A stretch of DNA of 64,000 nucleotides from Schistosoma haematobium (taxonomy: Eukaryota > Platyhelminthes > Trematoda > Strigeidida > Schistosomatidae). The DNA is taken from positions 6,826,152 to 6,890,151 of the forward strand of contig NC_067197.1 of NCBI RefSeq assembly GCF_000699445.3. The letters run 5' to 3'. Below the pieces are notes generated by a model. That model did no database searches, was not told the origin of the DNA, and was given only the letters and a program-made list of their open reading frames with translations. Shown here piece after piece: positions 11,661 to 22,704 of the stretch (within the stretch, counting starts at the first letter, position 1; each line of letters begins with the position of its first letter). Both the position numbers and the translations under genes were made by a program.

Positions 11661-12442
11661 GGTGAGACTAATTTATGGACGAGCCAATCAGAGGCGTTTT
11701 AGAGATTTCAAGGTTACGGCGCCAACTTCAGTGGTTAATGCTAACGTACGATGGGTTCACAAGGAATTTTGTACAAAACGTGATAATTGAGCGGCTATAA
11801 CAAATATAACGGCGGGACTATAATTTGTGGACGAACCAATATAAGTATAAGATAACGGATCTCGGATTTTGGTACGAAAGTCTTTCATCCATTAGGCTAA
11901 ATAGAGTTTTGGAATTATAGGTGATGTCAATTCGTAATGAAAAACCTGTACATAATTCCTGGTTATGGCAATTTATGACCATTATTGCGAACTGGATAAA
12001 AAAAGCACCAGTAACACTGGCTGCAGTCAGGTACTACAAGATATACGGATGATTAGAGAGCGTACAGACTTGGTTATGTGCATCTTGTCGTTATCCACAA
12101 GTGGCATTTTGTGTACTCAACAACCGGAGTGCACACAAATAATATTGAAGCTATATGGTTGAGGCTGAAAGAGTTTTTACAACCTTATTATGGCTCCAAA
12201 GGCCGACTATTCTGCAGCCATATGGATGATTTCCTTTACTGCATGCATTACGATTTTAGAATCTCTGAACCTCTTGCTAAACTTGACAAGTTTTTGAACC
12301 ATGTATAAGAAATGTATCGGCATTATTTCTTTGGTTTTGTATAATATGTTTTTACTCTATACTGACTGTTTGCTGATTGGTTAATATTTCACAAGGTCAC
12401 TTAAGATTCGTTGAAAGGACGTCCACAAATTAGAGTCTCGCC
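11661..12442 (+). mobile_element. Merlin-type DNA transposon remnant
   Basis: Inverted termini are visible. A left end at 11811-11837 (GGCGGGACTATAATTTGTGG...) matches the right end at 12416-12442 in reverse complement (GGCGAGACTCTAATTTGTGG...). A second left-type terminus sits at 11661 (GGTGAGACTAATTTATGG), so either two ends are stacked or a related short copy lies upstream. No matching target duplication is seen. The centre encodes part of a Merlin/ISXO2-like transposase. Confidence 0.8.
12062..12308 (+). pseudogene. Merlin/ISXO2-like transposase, C-terminal fragment
   Basis: The + frame has 'VIHKWHFVYSTTGVHTNNIE' followed by 'IWLRLKEF' and 'YLDEF'-like 'HMDDFLYC'. This matches the ISXO2-like DDE family, where HTN-x-IE-x-x-W carries the catalytic acidic residue (E) of the third motif. 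The first two catalytic positions and the N-terminal zinc-binding part are missing, so it is a remnant. The overlapping frame at 11965-12162 is not the transposase frame. Confidence 0.75.
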
Positions 12443-12589
12443 GGATGAGATGATAATGATAATTGATTCCACATTGATTCTAGCCTTTTCTTTCTTTTCG
12501 TATAAATAGCGGATTTAAAAAAATGTATGCATAATGAGGCGAAGTAGGCTAAGCATTAACTAAAATGGAATATTGTACATTACTGAGTT

Positions 12590-13165
12590 TTAAAATGCTT
12601 AAGTATGATAAATTCAATCAAGGCACAGGCTGAATAAATAGAAGCAAACAAATGAGTGAAGAGGAGTATCAGAGCCGACAAGTAGAAATCCATGGAAGAC
12701 CTATCAGTGACAATGGGAAAGCTGGAAAAGAATCTGAGACAACTATATAATACAACGAGGAAACTAGCAGGGAAATATGGTAAACCAGAGTGACCAGTAA
12801 AGGACAAAGAAGGCTAGTCAGTCACTGAGATTCAAGTACTGTGGAACAGGTGTGAAGAACATTTTGAAGAACTATTGGATAGACTAGCCCCACTAAACTC
12901 GAAGCCGCACACAAAAAACTTCCTATAGCTGTCTCTCTACCGAAAATCAAAGAAATCAGGATGTTCATGAGAAAAATCAAGGGTGGACACTAAAGTCAGA
13001 TACAGAGGTAACTCCAGAGATGCTCTACATTCTATTCAGAAAGATTCAGGAAGAAGAGTAAGTGATGACAAACTGGGAAGAAGGATACCTTATCAAGATA
13101 CCAAAGAAAAGAGATCTCGGTAAATCTGAGAACCATAGGCGGTATCATGGATGAGCACTACAATA
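12590..13165 (+). pseudogene. LINE-A reverse transcriptase fragment (linker and fingers)
   Basis: Interrupted + strand translation shows 'YNTTRKLAGKYGKPE' (across frames), 'CEEHFEELLDRLAPLNS', 'PKIKEIRMFMRKIKGG' and 'EGYLIKIPKKRDLGKSENHR'. This is the order found between endonuclease and reverse transcriptase palm of RTE-type LINEs. Several stops and frameshifts occur. Nothing of the YADD region is present. Confidence 0.8.
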
Positions 13166-13179
13166 TAGAATCCTCAGCA

Positions 13180-13475
13180 TAAAGTATTTCAACAAGTTTC
13201 CTTTTATTACCTCTTAGTTGATCCTGATGATAAATATATTGAGTGGTTACCAGTTAGATGTTAGCAGTTCACAATGTCTTTGATTGAGCTATTCTATAAC
13301 TTGTACAGCGAAATGTCGTAAACTTTTCACAAACGCACCTGAATAGGTTGTCCGATTTATAAACATAATGATCTGTTAAAGTAAACAAAGAAACAGATCA
13401 CTTGTTGGAATATTTAAATGTTAGGAAGGAACAGGTAGCCCAGACATTCAAGCAGACCGCCCAGATGTTATTGCC
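13180..13475 (+). repeat. Repeat F1, dispersed
   Basis: Similar to the reverse complement of 31190-31505: 'agttgatcctgatgataa', 'aaacgcacctgaataggtt' and 'acttgttggaatat' are shared in order. It directly follows the LINE fragment. Identity unknown. Confidence 0.55.
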
Positions 13476-14150
13476 AAGTTCTCTTCTTATTCTTCTTACT
13501 CTCCTTTTAAACTAATCTATGTTTTATTTCCTAGTTTCTTTATCATTAAAATTTTATTGCCAGATAGATGGATAGAAAATACAAAGAAGAATGTAAGTAA
13601 CGAGAGAAGAAAATAAAGCCAATACTATTTTAACAGTTCAAGTAAACAGAAAACTAACTAACTAACTGACTAACTGACTAAAAAGAACCATATTGAAAAC
13701 AAGAAACCGAGTAAACTAACAAGTGAGACATAGAGACTTATACTGGTGGTACGATAAATATTTGCTTAAAACAGTAAAATTAAGTAGTATATATGGTATA
13801 GTATATATGGTAAATGATAGGCTGTCAATTCGTTAGCATATATGTATATGGATGACAAAATACATAGACAAATTATCCGTTACAAGTAAAAAAACATTAA
13901 CAATGATAAAAAAGGTGTCTAAAAATAAACATTCGGTTGCTATGGCCAGTACTCTCTTTGTTTCTAATGCAGTGATTATTCATGATAAAGATAATTATAC
14001 TTGTTCGATTATTTTTTTTATAGCCTATTGTAAAGTGTTTTTTTTTGTTGTTGTTGAAAAATTCTAAATTATCATTTAGTCATCATGTTTATTCGATCAT
14101 AAAACAGAGAATGTTTCTCATAAAAATACATTTTTATTTATTTATTAAAC
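13475..14150. other. AT-rich DNA, nothing recognised
   Basis: Contains a short (ACTA/ACTG)n tract near 13650-13680 and poly-T runs. The 71-codon open frame at 13852-14067 is K/T-rich with no recognisable motif and looks like chance. Confidence 0.5.
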
Positions 14151-14159
14151 ATTTATAAA

Positions 14160-14385
14160 GGGTTATATGAGATGATGAAGAAGATTCGTAGCTCAGATGG
14201 ATGAGTTCTAATGAAGTTTTGTTCTCTGAATTGAATGATTTCATCGTGTAGCTTTCATTGTTCTTCTGAACAACATTATCAGCATAAACTTTGAGTAGAA
14301 GTGAAGTGTTCGAATGTCTCCATATGTAGTTCACAGCCTGTCCTGTACACTTCGATATTGATTGATTCTTGTTGAATTTAAATGT
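14160..14385 (-). repeat. Family C foldback repeat, one arm
   Basis: Shares 'gaagttttgttctctgaa' and 'gctttcattgttcttctgaa' with the copies at 35700, 36430, 54385 and 62435. Only one arm plus part of the loop is present. Confidence 0.65.
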
Positions 14386-14469
14386 CATTGTTTACTTCTT
14401 TGTTTTGTAAGGGTTATATTTAATTTTTCTCATTGTGAAATTTCAAGACTGAATTCATTAGTTTCTATC

Positions 14470-15020
14470 TATATGACCGTTGTTGCTACCTTGATGTGGT
14501 GGTCGGGCTTGATGAAGCAACTGAGCTATACTAGCTGGAACAATTGTTCTTCAAGCTTCTACCATGAAAGATAAGTCGGTTGGAGAGCGGTAAGACTAAA
14601 ATCAGCAAAACCAAGGTCAGAGGGCGAAGTCGTACTACTGACTGTATAGAGGTGTGACAACAGTAAGATTTTTCCTTCAGACAACCAGCATAACAGCAAT
14701 GCTGCCTTCACACAAGGAGGGGTGGGGTTAGGAAAGGTCGACCCCTAAAATGCACACCTCACATTATCTCACGGATAACTGTGTCTGGCGGTAAGGTCTC
14801 AACAACTACGGAGCTAACACTAGAATTATCTACAAAAATGTGGTGTATGACCGATCACAATCAGTTGACCGTTGGGCACTGCAGTCACGCTCTCAGGTCA
14901 CCAAAACCACCTTTAATCTAATTGTGTTTTCAGGTACCTATAGAGGAACCCTTCCACAATGTGGGCGACCGGGTAGTGATAACCGCTCTCATACATCTAA
15001 CAGCACTCAAGACCACTGTA
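14470..15020 (+). repeat. GC-richer block H, probable retroposon 5' region
   Basis: Base composition is clearly richer in G+C than the flanks, with 'gatgtggtggtcgggcttga', 'acctcacattatctcacgga' and 'acggagctaacac'. I recall such sequence from 5' parts of schistosome retroelements but cannot name the family. No intact frame exceeds 73 codons. Confidence 0.4.
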
Positions 15021-15032
15021 TTCATAATCATC

Positions 15033-15150
15033 AGTTGAATTCACGAGCTAATCTAAACTAGACCACCATTGAAAATCTGGAAGCACTAGCGGTCTAGTTT
15101 AGATTGACTCGTGAATTCAGGTGTTAAAATACTACAATCTCTACAACCCC
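15033..15150. repeat. Family B tail palindrome
   Basis: 'gaattcacgagctaatctaa' faces 'ttagattgactcgtgaattc' across a ~45 base loop. Both are family B tails in opposite orientation, giving a stable hairpin. Confidence 0.75.
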
Positions 15151-15463
15151 CAGAAATTCAAATTAATTACTGTTTTAAGAGAAATCGTGATTGAATTGAC
15201 CAACCACCATTTATATTTAATTATTCAACTTTCATTTTCTTTTATGTCAGTTTACTATGATGGATTAATTTGCGATTATCTGTTTTCGTTTCCACTTGGA
15301 TTTTTGTTGACAAAACGCTCGCCTAGTTTTTCCAAGTTTCCAATGGTGGTCTCACATTGATTTTTCTATGATTCCAGTGAAAAAAGGGATGTATTTAGTT
15401 GTAATAAGTTGACATAATCCTTCAGAAGTATAATATGTTGCAGATCACCAATGTAGGTGATCT

Positions 15464-15772
15464 ATGTTAAATGATTGGAGGCCTAATCGAGTTAGACGGG
15501 AATGGTGTAACGAACCAGCTAATTTTGAAGTCACATCTCGCGGTCAGCATCTAACGTGGATTACCCGTTTGACGTATCAATGTACTATGGCTACTTTAAA
15601 CACCGTATATCACAAAAGACGTTACTATGGAAATATATTAGTAGGAATTAGTACAGAGAAGATATCGAGACTACCACTGCATGCGCCAGTCCATGACATA
15701 CGATTAACTGATACGCGTTGGTTGTCCTTGACCTTGACCTGTTCGGTATTCAGTGACCCAACTGCCGGATGA
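15464..15772 (+). other. Unrecognised 102-codon open frame
   Basis: A 309-base + frame lies in a GC-richer block (about 15430-15790). The protein is rich in Arg, Thr and Leu, with no signal peptide, membrane segment or motif I recognise. No copy of it was noticed elsewhere in the window. It may be a piece of a retroelement or chance. Confidence 0.25.
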
Positions 15773-15789
15773 TTTGGCTAGAGCTCAGT

Positions 15790-16435
15790 GACATTTCACT
15801 GGCCTTACAATGTCATATTTCTATTGAATTGTTCTGGATAAGTAATATAAGTCCCAAAAAAGGTTTTCAGATGTTTTCTTTAAAATTTAAACAAAACATC
15901 ACCCTGTAAACAATATACAATGAATCTTATTTTCTATGGGCTCGGACTAGGGCATGTTATATTTGAATCGTGCATATATCCTTCTTGATATTTCATTACG
16001 TGTTTATAATCATAAATAATAACAGGGGAAAATTGTAGATCTATCAAGTGTTTGATCTTTTGACCAAGTTAGAGTTTTACAATTCAATGATTTAATTAAT
16101 GAAATATTCAAGCGTTATAAGATATTTAAGGCCAATGATATATATATGTATACTTCACACTTGAACATGTATAATAACTTCTTATAATTAATTCTGATAT
16201 CATGTGTTTTACGGTCACACACTTGTAACTTACTTAGGTCATAATCAATTAATAATTTCATAGGTTTGGTTAGGAATGTTATCGCATACTGAATATCAAG
16301 TTGAATAGCTTATCATAGAAGATTGAGTGACTGGGAAATATGTTTTTTTTGTATTTAAATATATTAGTTTAGTGACAGAAAAGTAATTTAGAAATATGAT
16401 AGAAATTTAAAAAGAATGAAGTTAAACATTAACAT
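15790..16435. other. AT-rich DNA, nothing recognised
   Basis: No open frame, tRNA-like segment or match to the window's repeat families was seen. Confidence 0.5.
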
Positions 16436-16439
16436 CCTT

Positions 16440-16615
16440 AGATGTGGTCTAGACGTTCGGGGTTCGTGCGCGAAACTGAAGGTCCTGGGTTCGAACCGCG
16501 CGGGCGGGGTCATGGATGCTAATGAGTCCCATGCTAGCTATCCATTGTTTCCACGTTTTCCATGATGGTCTAGCTTTAATTGACTCATGAGTTCAACTAT
16601 TAGAATATCGGTATA
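16440..16615 (+). repeat. Family B retroposon with deleted hammerhead
   Basis: tRNA-like head with B-box 'gggttcgaacc', then 'aatgagtcccatgctagcta' and tail 'gtctagctttaattgactca'. The CTGA start and GAAAC box are lost by a deletion inside the ribozyme. Confidence 0.75.
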
Positions 16616-16844
16616 TTTCTTGATTAGGAAACAACACCTACTTTGATTATATTAGAAATCCATGATTTTGAAATATCAAGATGCATAGATTGATCACCTA
16701 TACTTTCATTCAGAAACTTGTTATTATTCTAACCGGATCAAGTTAAAATTATTGTAGTTCTATAAATTTCTTTTTCTTAAAAAAAGCATATTCCAAATTA
16801 TTTTTAGTATAAAATCGTTCAGACATAAAGTACATCAGAAAGCA

Positions 16845-17005
16845 ACCTATGGGAAGAAGATTTCTAGCTCAAGTGGATGATTTTGATGAAATTTTGTTCT
16901 CTGAAGTTTGTGTTGATGATGGCATTCAAAAGAATGACGAAAGATCCATGACCAAACCATCCAGTTCAGAGAATATAACTCCATCAAAAAGTATTCTATA
17001 TCATT
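16845..17005 (+). repeat. Family C repeat, one arm
   Basis: Holds 'aatgacgaaagatccatgac' and 'caaaccatccagttcagaga', the reverse complement of the arm seen at 14160 and 35700. The 63-codon frame across it is a repeat-derived frame, not a gene. Confidence 0.65.
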
Positions 17006-17189
17006 ATCACAAGCGTTTTAGTAAATCTAATAACTTATGAATTTTCTAATTAAAACATGTAAAAGAAGACTTCTAAAGATTCAACATAGGAATATAAAAT
17101 TGTAATAGTATTCATTATAAGGTATATTAGTAGTTATCTTGTTATTAAAGAATGAATCTCATAAGGGAATATTTATCAACAAAATAGCA

Positions 17190-18035
17190 TTCTTCAACTC
17201 ACTCTATCTTGAGCAATCCTTTCAAGTTGTCTTCAGTTGCTATTCATTATTTTGATAACTGCCTGTGATTCCCGATGTAATATGTTACTTGAACTTCCTC
17301 TTTTCCGTTTCCCTTCACGATTTCAAGTTAGTGCATGCCTCGTGATTCAGTTTGATAACTTTCACAATGTATGTTCTATACACTTCCAACGTCCTTTCCA
17401 GATTTCCTCTTCAACTGAAGTTGGTTTGTTCTCTTCCAATAATAGTCTGTTGATGATGGTATTTGGTCAACTGACACTGAGTATCTTGTGTAGACTATTG
17501 TTTATAAATACTTGTACTATTTTGATGATGGTTGCAGTAGTTCTTGAAGTTTCAGTAAAATTGTGTTGGTGTTCGTATTGTAGAATCTGACTTTGATGTT
17601 GGTTGACAGACAGTTGTTTTGAGTTCTATGTTTTCTTCGGTTGTAGGAATGCTCTTCTTGGTTTACCAATCCTCGCCTCTACATCTTCATCAGGTACCTC
17701 TGTTTGTTAATGATGCTGTCCAAGTACATGAACGTTTATAACTCTACCACAGCCTGGTCGTCAAGTGTCATTCGGTCGGTGAACTCTGTGTTGCATTTGA
17801 GGATCTTGCTTTTTCTCATGTGTATGTTGAGGCCTACATTTGCAGAGGATTCTGCTACACTGTCTGTCTTCACGTACAGTATGATATAGGAGAGTTAGGC
17901 CATCGGCGTAATTTATTAGCATCTAATCTATCCATTGTATTCCGTGCTCCTCCTGAGATGTGGAGGTCTTCATAATCCAGTTGAGCATCAGAAGAAAGAG
18001 AAAGGGGGAGAGTAAACAGCCTTGTCTGACATAGG
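17190..18035 (-). pseudogene. LINE-A reverse transcriptase palm to C-terminus
   Basis: Longest LINE-A piece in the window. On the minus strand it begins just upstream of the catalytic box, which reads Y-A-D-G (codons at 17899-17910) where active enzymes have YADD. Downstream follow the 'ILKCNTEF' region, the 'FNTNV' region, 'LLEENKPTS' and the RKRRW-type end. Multiple frame breaks. The loss of the second catalytic Asp and the stops make it dead. Confidence 0.8.
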
Positions 18036-18239
18036 TCTTCAATTAGCTACAACTGTATCACCACATAAATATATGACATGAAGGTTTTGTATTAAAATCA
18101 CCATGTAGTTTCAACGTAGAAACTATTGTTATGTACAAACAATATATTTTCTTAAAATTAGTACTTGTAAGACAAGATTACAGTAAATATTGAAAATTGA
18201 ATAAACCTTTAGACGATGGAAGTGAATATGACATGCATT

Positions 18240-18476
18240 GAGAAAATCATCAAACTGCATCACGAGGCAATCCCTAACTTGGAATCCTGAAGGGAAATGG
18301 AAAAGAGGAAAGCTGAATTACACACTACGTCGGGAATTAGAAGCAAACATGTAAAGGATGAATAGCAACTAAAAAGAATTGGGAAGGATTGTTTAGAACA
18401 GGGTTGGATGGAGATTGCTGGTATGCGACCTATGCTCCTTGATGAGAGGTAACAGGCGTAAGTAAGTAAGAATGTT
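18240..18476 (+). pseudogene. LINE-A 3' end with (TAAG)n tail
   Basis: Plus-sense copy of the last ~75 codons ('[20 protein letters not shown]', then '[10 protein letters not shown]', 'RVGWRLLV'), ending 'aacaggcgtaagtaagtaag'. It lies head-to-head with the minus copy at 17190-18035. Truncated and broken by stops. Confidence 0.8.
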
Positions 18477-18889
18477 CTCATGAATTACAAATAAGACTGT
18501 GTTTACTTTGTTTAAACTTATATATTTAAGAAGGTTACCTGAATCTCATATTCAGTAAAGGAAATAAGAATGTTTTTAATACCCGAAAACGGTTTTTAAT
18601 CAGACGTGAATAGAGTACTCAGTAAACAACGTTTAATCTATAAGTTGTTCAACAATCAAGATTATATATCATAACGATAAGTAGATGCGAAATGTTGCCT
18701 GAAAGCATATAAATACATGAAAGTTAAAAAATCTAGAACGAATGAAAGTGATAATAACAGATCTACTTTAATAATATTATTTACTGACTATATTATTATT
18801 CATATACAATCAAAATTCCAACAAAATACGGAAGTTTATAGTTTTGCACCGCAAACTGATGTTAGTTAGATATCAATAGAAAACCAAAA

Positions 18890-19020
18890 AGTATAAGACG
18901 TATTTTTCCTCTCAGTATGGGACTCGTTAACAGTAGGCTGTATGAGCTCATTGGAGATAGAACACATAACCTTTAGCATTTGTGGCGTGAGCTTGACCCT
19001 CAGACCACTAAGTCGGACTC
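18890..19020 (-). repeat. Family B fragment
   Basis: Reverse-sense 'cagtatgggactcgttaaca' and 'cagaccactaagtcgg' mark a decayed head plus hammerhead region. The core is not retained. Confidence 0.55.
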
Positions 19021-19024
19021 TCAA

Positions 19025-19250
19025 AGTTATACATTGTTAGCTAGCAGTGGAATGGAGGATTCTCATTTCGTATTATTCGAGACTCGTCAGCTGAACGTAT
19101 CTTCATCCCAGAGTTGATGTTCACTTTGGGACTGAGTTCAGATAGCCACTAGCTGGCATAATCTATCTGGATTCTATAGCTAAATGTATAACGCAACAGA
19201 GCTTGAAGCAAACAGGAATGGGTTCGAGTCTCGTAGTAAAAATTAACTTT
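19025..19250 (-). repeat. Family A (Sm-alpha) inverted chimaera
   Basis: A minus-sense hammerhead segment (19040-19140) is followed by a plus-sense tRNA-like head ('atagctaaatgtataacgca' A-box, 'gggttcgagtctc' B-box, 19160-19240). In sense orientation the minus ribozyme has CTGACGAG and CGAAA intact and triplet ATC. Stem I is weak. Confidence 0.7.
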
Positions 19251-19279
19251 GATGTAACTGTTAATAACAATAAACACAT

Positions 19280-19510
19280 TACTTACTTACACCTATTACT
19301 TCCAATGGAGCATAGGCCGCCAACCAGCATTCTCCAACCCACTCTGTCCTCAGTCTTCCTTTCTAGTTCTATCCAATTGTTCTTCATTCTTCTCACATCT
19401 GTCTCCACTTCTTACAGTAATGTGTTCATTGGTCTTGAGGATTCCAAGAAGGGCTTGTCATATGACGCAGTTGTGTGCTCTCCTCAATGTGTGTCCAATC
19501 TTAAATAGAT
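19280..19510 (-). pseudogene. LINE-B 3' end fragment
   Basis: Reverse complement begins at the C-terminal coding tail and ends in the reversed (TAAG)n. Coding phrase region spans 'ttggaatcctcaagacc' to 'ggcctatgctccattgg' in sense. Same element as at 11362 and 22705. Confidence 0.7.
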
Positions 19511-19519
19511 GTGTTGATA

Positions 19520-19965
19520 AATGTTTTGAAAAAGTACTTCGATAATATTTTTAATGTTCATTAGTAACCAATTACGATGTTATTTCTTCGTATTATATAA
19601 TAATTTATGCATGAAAGTTTCATTGTATCCACCTCCTGTTTCATTAGTTGATAGACAAATAGAAATCTATTACCCAAAACTACTCTAATGATTCTTACTA
19701 CATTTCATTGTATTTAACTTCACTATAATTAGTAAGTTTCATAAGAGAATCTTCTATGTACATTATACGGTTAACATACATAATTAATTAATTAAAATAT
19801 ATGTATTTAAAGCATGAAAAATTATTGTAATATTTAAATAACCGGGGGTTAAAAAAGTCACTTAAATGTTTCAGTATACCTTCAATTATAGTACTTCATT
19901 ATCTAAATCAAAATATAGTGTATGGGCAGAGAAATAAATGTATGATTTCCAAACTAATAATTATT
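19520..19965. other. AT-rich DNA, nothing recognised
   Basis: No frame, repeat-family or structural-RNA signal was recognised. Confidence 0.5.
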
Positions 19966-19969
19966 AATT

Positions 19970-20305
19970 TCATTAGTTGAAATCATGAGTCAATTGAAGC
20001 TAGACTATTAAGGGAAACGTGGAAGTATTGGATGGCCGTTTCGTTCTAGTATGGGACTCCTCAACAGTGCCCATCCATGATCCCGCCCCAAAAGATTGAG
20101 TGGTTTATAGGTTAAACACTCACACGCGAGACTGATAGGCCCTGGGTTCAAGTCATGGGAGTCGGGGTCGAATGATTCTGCGAGTCTCACAGTAGGACGA
20201 AACGGCCGTCTAGTGCTTCCAGGTTTTCCATGGTGGTGATCTAACTTCAAATGACTCATGATTTCAGCTACTGAAATTGCTATAATACTCACAAAAACTC
20301 CTTTT
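19970..20305. repeat. Inverted pair of family B copies
   Basis: A minus tail plus hammerhead (19975-20095) abuts a plus head, hammerhead and tail (20096-20300). In the minus ribozyme C3 is replaced by T (TTGAGGAG, near 20062); in the plus one the first box is CTGCGAG. Both are dead. The arms share ~75 bases of inverted similarity. Confidence 0.8.
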
Positions 20306-20444
20306 GTTATTAATAATTATTATTAAAACATGAAATAGTTAATATTAATGAAAAACAATAAGAATAATTACAGAATTACTATTTATCTCTAAATACAAAC
20401 CAGATATTACTTTTATAGAAAAGTTACAGAATGATGGCAGTTTA

Positions 20445-20790
20445 AGAGTTGAATTCATGAGTCGATTTGAACTAGATCGCCATTAAAAATCTGAAAGCAC
20501 CGGATGACCGTTTCGTCATAGTATGAAACTCCTCAACCGTGTGTATGCACAATCCTGCACTCAGGACACGAACCCAGTGATTTAGAGTTCAAAGTTTCGC
20601 GCGTGATGCCGAATGTCCTGGGTTCGAGTCCCACGTGCGGAACTGTAGATGCACACTGCTCAATAGTCCCATACTATAACGAAACGGCCATTCCGTTCTT
20701 CCAGGTTTTCAATGGTGATTTAGTTTACATCGACTCATGAAGTTAACTATTAAAATTACTACAATCTCCACAGTCCCCCCACCATTCAGG
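20445..20790. repeat. Second inverted pair of family B copies
   Basis: Same layout as 19970-20305: minus tail/hammerhead at 20450-20560, plus head with B-box 'gggttcgagtccc' and hammerhead to 20790. The minus core has C3 to T (near 20534), the plus core reads CTCAATAG. Two similar pairs this close suggest a local duplication or a preferred insertion site. Confidence 0.8.
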
Positions 20791-20994
20791 TGACAATTAG
20801 TTAAAAAAGCAACAACGGGAACTATGATTGTTTTGCGAAAAGTTGAATTAAAAACAGAATGAAATTCAATTACTCTGTTGATAATTGACTTTTATTTATT
20901 CACTCATTGGGAAATGTGAATAATAATGTAGAAAATCAATAAAAGAAATAGGTCTTTAAAATGATGTTATATTTTGAATAATTTCCAAAATTCA

Positions 20995-21260
20995 ATTCAC
21001 TTGGCATTGTTTACTTGAAATTTTCCCATTGATATTTAGGATGGCAATCAATCAGTCACTTATTGGTATATGTATATACTGTGGCGTATTGCCTCTATAT
21101 AGCCTTAATTCACAAGTGGAAAATGCGATAGTATTTAAAGTGAACACTAATGGGTTCGAGTCTCAAAGTGAACATCAACTCTGAGATACAGGTACATTCA
21201 GCTGATGAGTCCCAAATAAGATAAAATGTGTGTCCTGCATTCCACTGCTAGCCACTATCT
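20995..21260 (+). repeat. Family A (Sm-alpha) minus tail joined to plus unit
   Basis: 20995-21115 is the reversed Sm-alpha tail. 21120-21255 is plus sense with B-box 'gggttcgagtctc', 'gtgaacatcaactctgagat' and CTGATGAG. The second box reads ATAAAA, losing G12, so cleavage is not expected. Confidence 0.8.
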
Positions 21261-21478
21261 ATTTTTTGCATATAATTATCAACATATTTCTTAGTTTAAT
21301 TCTTCTATTTCAAGAGAAAAGAGGATAGTTAAGGATGATTAGATGAATTCATCAATATAACTTAAATAACATTATGAATATTACTTAAATAAAATGGATT
21401 TATGAGGTTTGCTTAATGTTACATTTTATTATTGTAATATAGTATATAATAATGATTATATCAAATATATTGAATGAT

Positions 21479-21800
21479 TTTTTGTAAGCAATGATGGATA
21501 GTGGCTAGCAGTGGAATCCAGACGCGCGTTTCGTCCTATTTGAGACTCATCAGCTGGTTGTGCCTGCAACTCTGAGATTCAGGCACATCCAGCTGATGAG
21601 TCTCAAATAGGACGAAACGCGCGTCCTGGATTCCACTGCTAGCCACTATCCATCATTGCTTACAAAAAGCTTGTGAATTAAGGCAATATCGAGGCATACG
21701 CACAGTATGCACATATGCCAATAACAGACCGATCAATTGCAGTCTTAAACCTCAATGGAAAGATACAAGCCAAATAATATCAAGTGAGATTGAATGACTG
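21479..21800. repeat. Family A palindrome: two facing hammerheads
   Basis: Arms 21479-21566 and 21580-21668 are almost perfect inverted copies of the Sm-alpha hammerhead region around a ~13 base centre. The left (minus) arm lacks one C directly after the cleavage triplet. The right arm continues into a normal Sm-alpha tail to ~21800. Confidence 0.9.
21587..21631 (+). ncRNA. Hammerhead ribozyme (Sm-alpha), intact core
   Basis: CTGATGAG (21593-21600), CGAAA and the GTC triplet (21623-21625) are all present. Stem I ATCCAG/CTGGAT pairs fully. Stem II is GTCT/GGAC with one wobble. Stem III is the minimal A-U/C-G pair with a GCGC loop typical of schistosome hammerheads. Best Sm-alpha ribozyme in the window. 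Confidence 0.9.
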
Positions 21801-22007
21801 TTTTTTAGTTAGATCATATAAGAATAAATGAAGACCATGTTTTTTCGCTTCAACTAATATGAATTATACATTTGGAAACTTTTGTTTGCAGTAAAATCGA
21901 ATATATATATCTAGGGATTGATTTAACTTTTCTTCGGACAAAAGATTTTCGAAAGAATAAATTAACTTATGATGATGATGATGAGATATTGTGGTGTGTG
22001 TTTGTGT

Positions 22008-22320
22008 GCTACTTATATCGACATAAGTAGTATATAACGCTAGTCAGGAATAGAATGTCTGGCATTAGATGGTCAAGAAGATCGAAAAGGAAAGAACAGG
22101 TACAGAAAGCAGTTAGTTTTTGGAAATGTAGGAGTAATGAAGTTTGAGACAATTGACTGATATTTGCAAAAGTAACAGTCAAGTTTGAGACAATTGATTA
22201 GCGTTTTGCAAATGAAGTATTTACTGTATGGTTCTCGGATTTTATTAAGATGTTTTGTAATTTTATGTTCAAATACATTTGATTGTCCTCACTTGAGTTG
22301 TCGTTCACTATAATGAAAAT
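22008..22320 (-). repeat. Family E repeat with palindrome
   Basis: Palindrome 22008-22032 (tgctacttat ... ataagtagta), then the E body with 'gcaaatgaagtatttactgt' and the 'tcctcacttgagttgtcgtt' end. A ~40 base internal tandem ('gacaattgattag'/'gacaattgactga') is present. Confidence 0.7.
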
Positions 22321-22704
22321 AGTCAATCATGAAACTCTATTCAGTCTTTATGATTTTTTCACGGTACAACTGAAAAGGAATCACTTCTATATCAGATTCA
22401 TTTGATTCGTATTTAAAATCTAGGTTTAAAGAAACTGATAAGTTTAAAACTAATTGATCGGTTAGTAATGGTCAATACTATTATGTTTAGAACATACCAT
22501 TAATTTAGTCCTAATACGTTTATAAGATGAAGGCAAATCTAATTTACAGTTTATTTAGTGTTAAGTGGTTGGAGGGAGTTAAAAATAGAAGCTTTCATGA
22601 CTTAAATCTAGTGTTGGTTAACAATAATCAACAAATGATGTTTGTACTCTTGAAGAATGCTAATCGGCACTCATATATTAACTACTCATTGAGTCATGAT
22701 GACT

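Noticed and set aside
12442..12460. Target-site duplication for the Merlin element
   Set aside because: Bases after the right end (ggatgaga) do not match those before either left end.
17237..17889. Plus-strand frames of 117 and 61 codons
   Set aside because: Antisense shadows of the LINE-A reverse transcriptase fragment.
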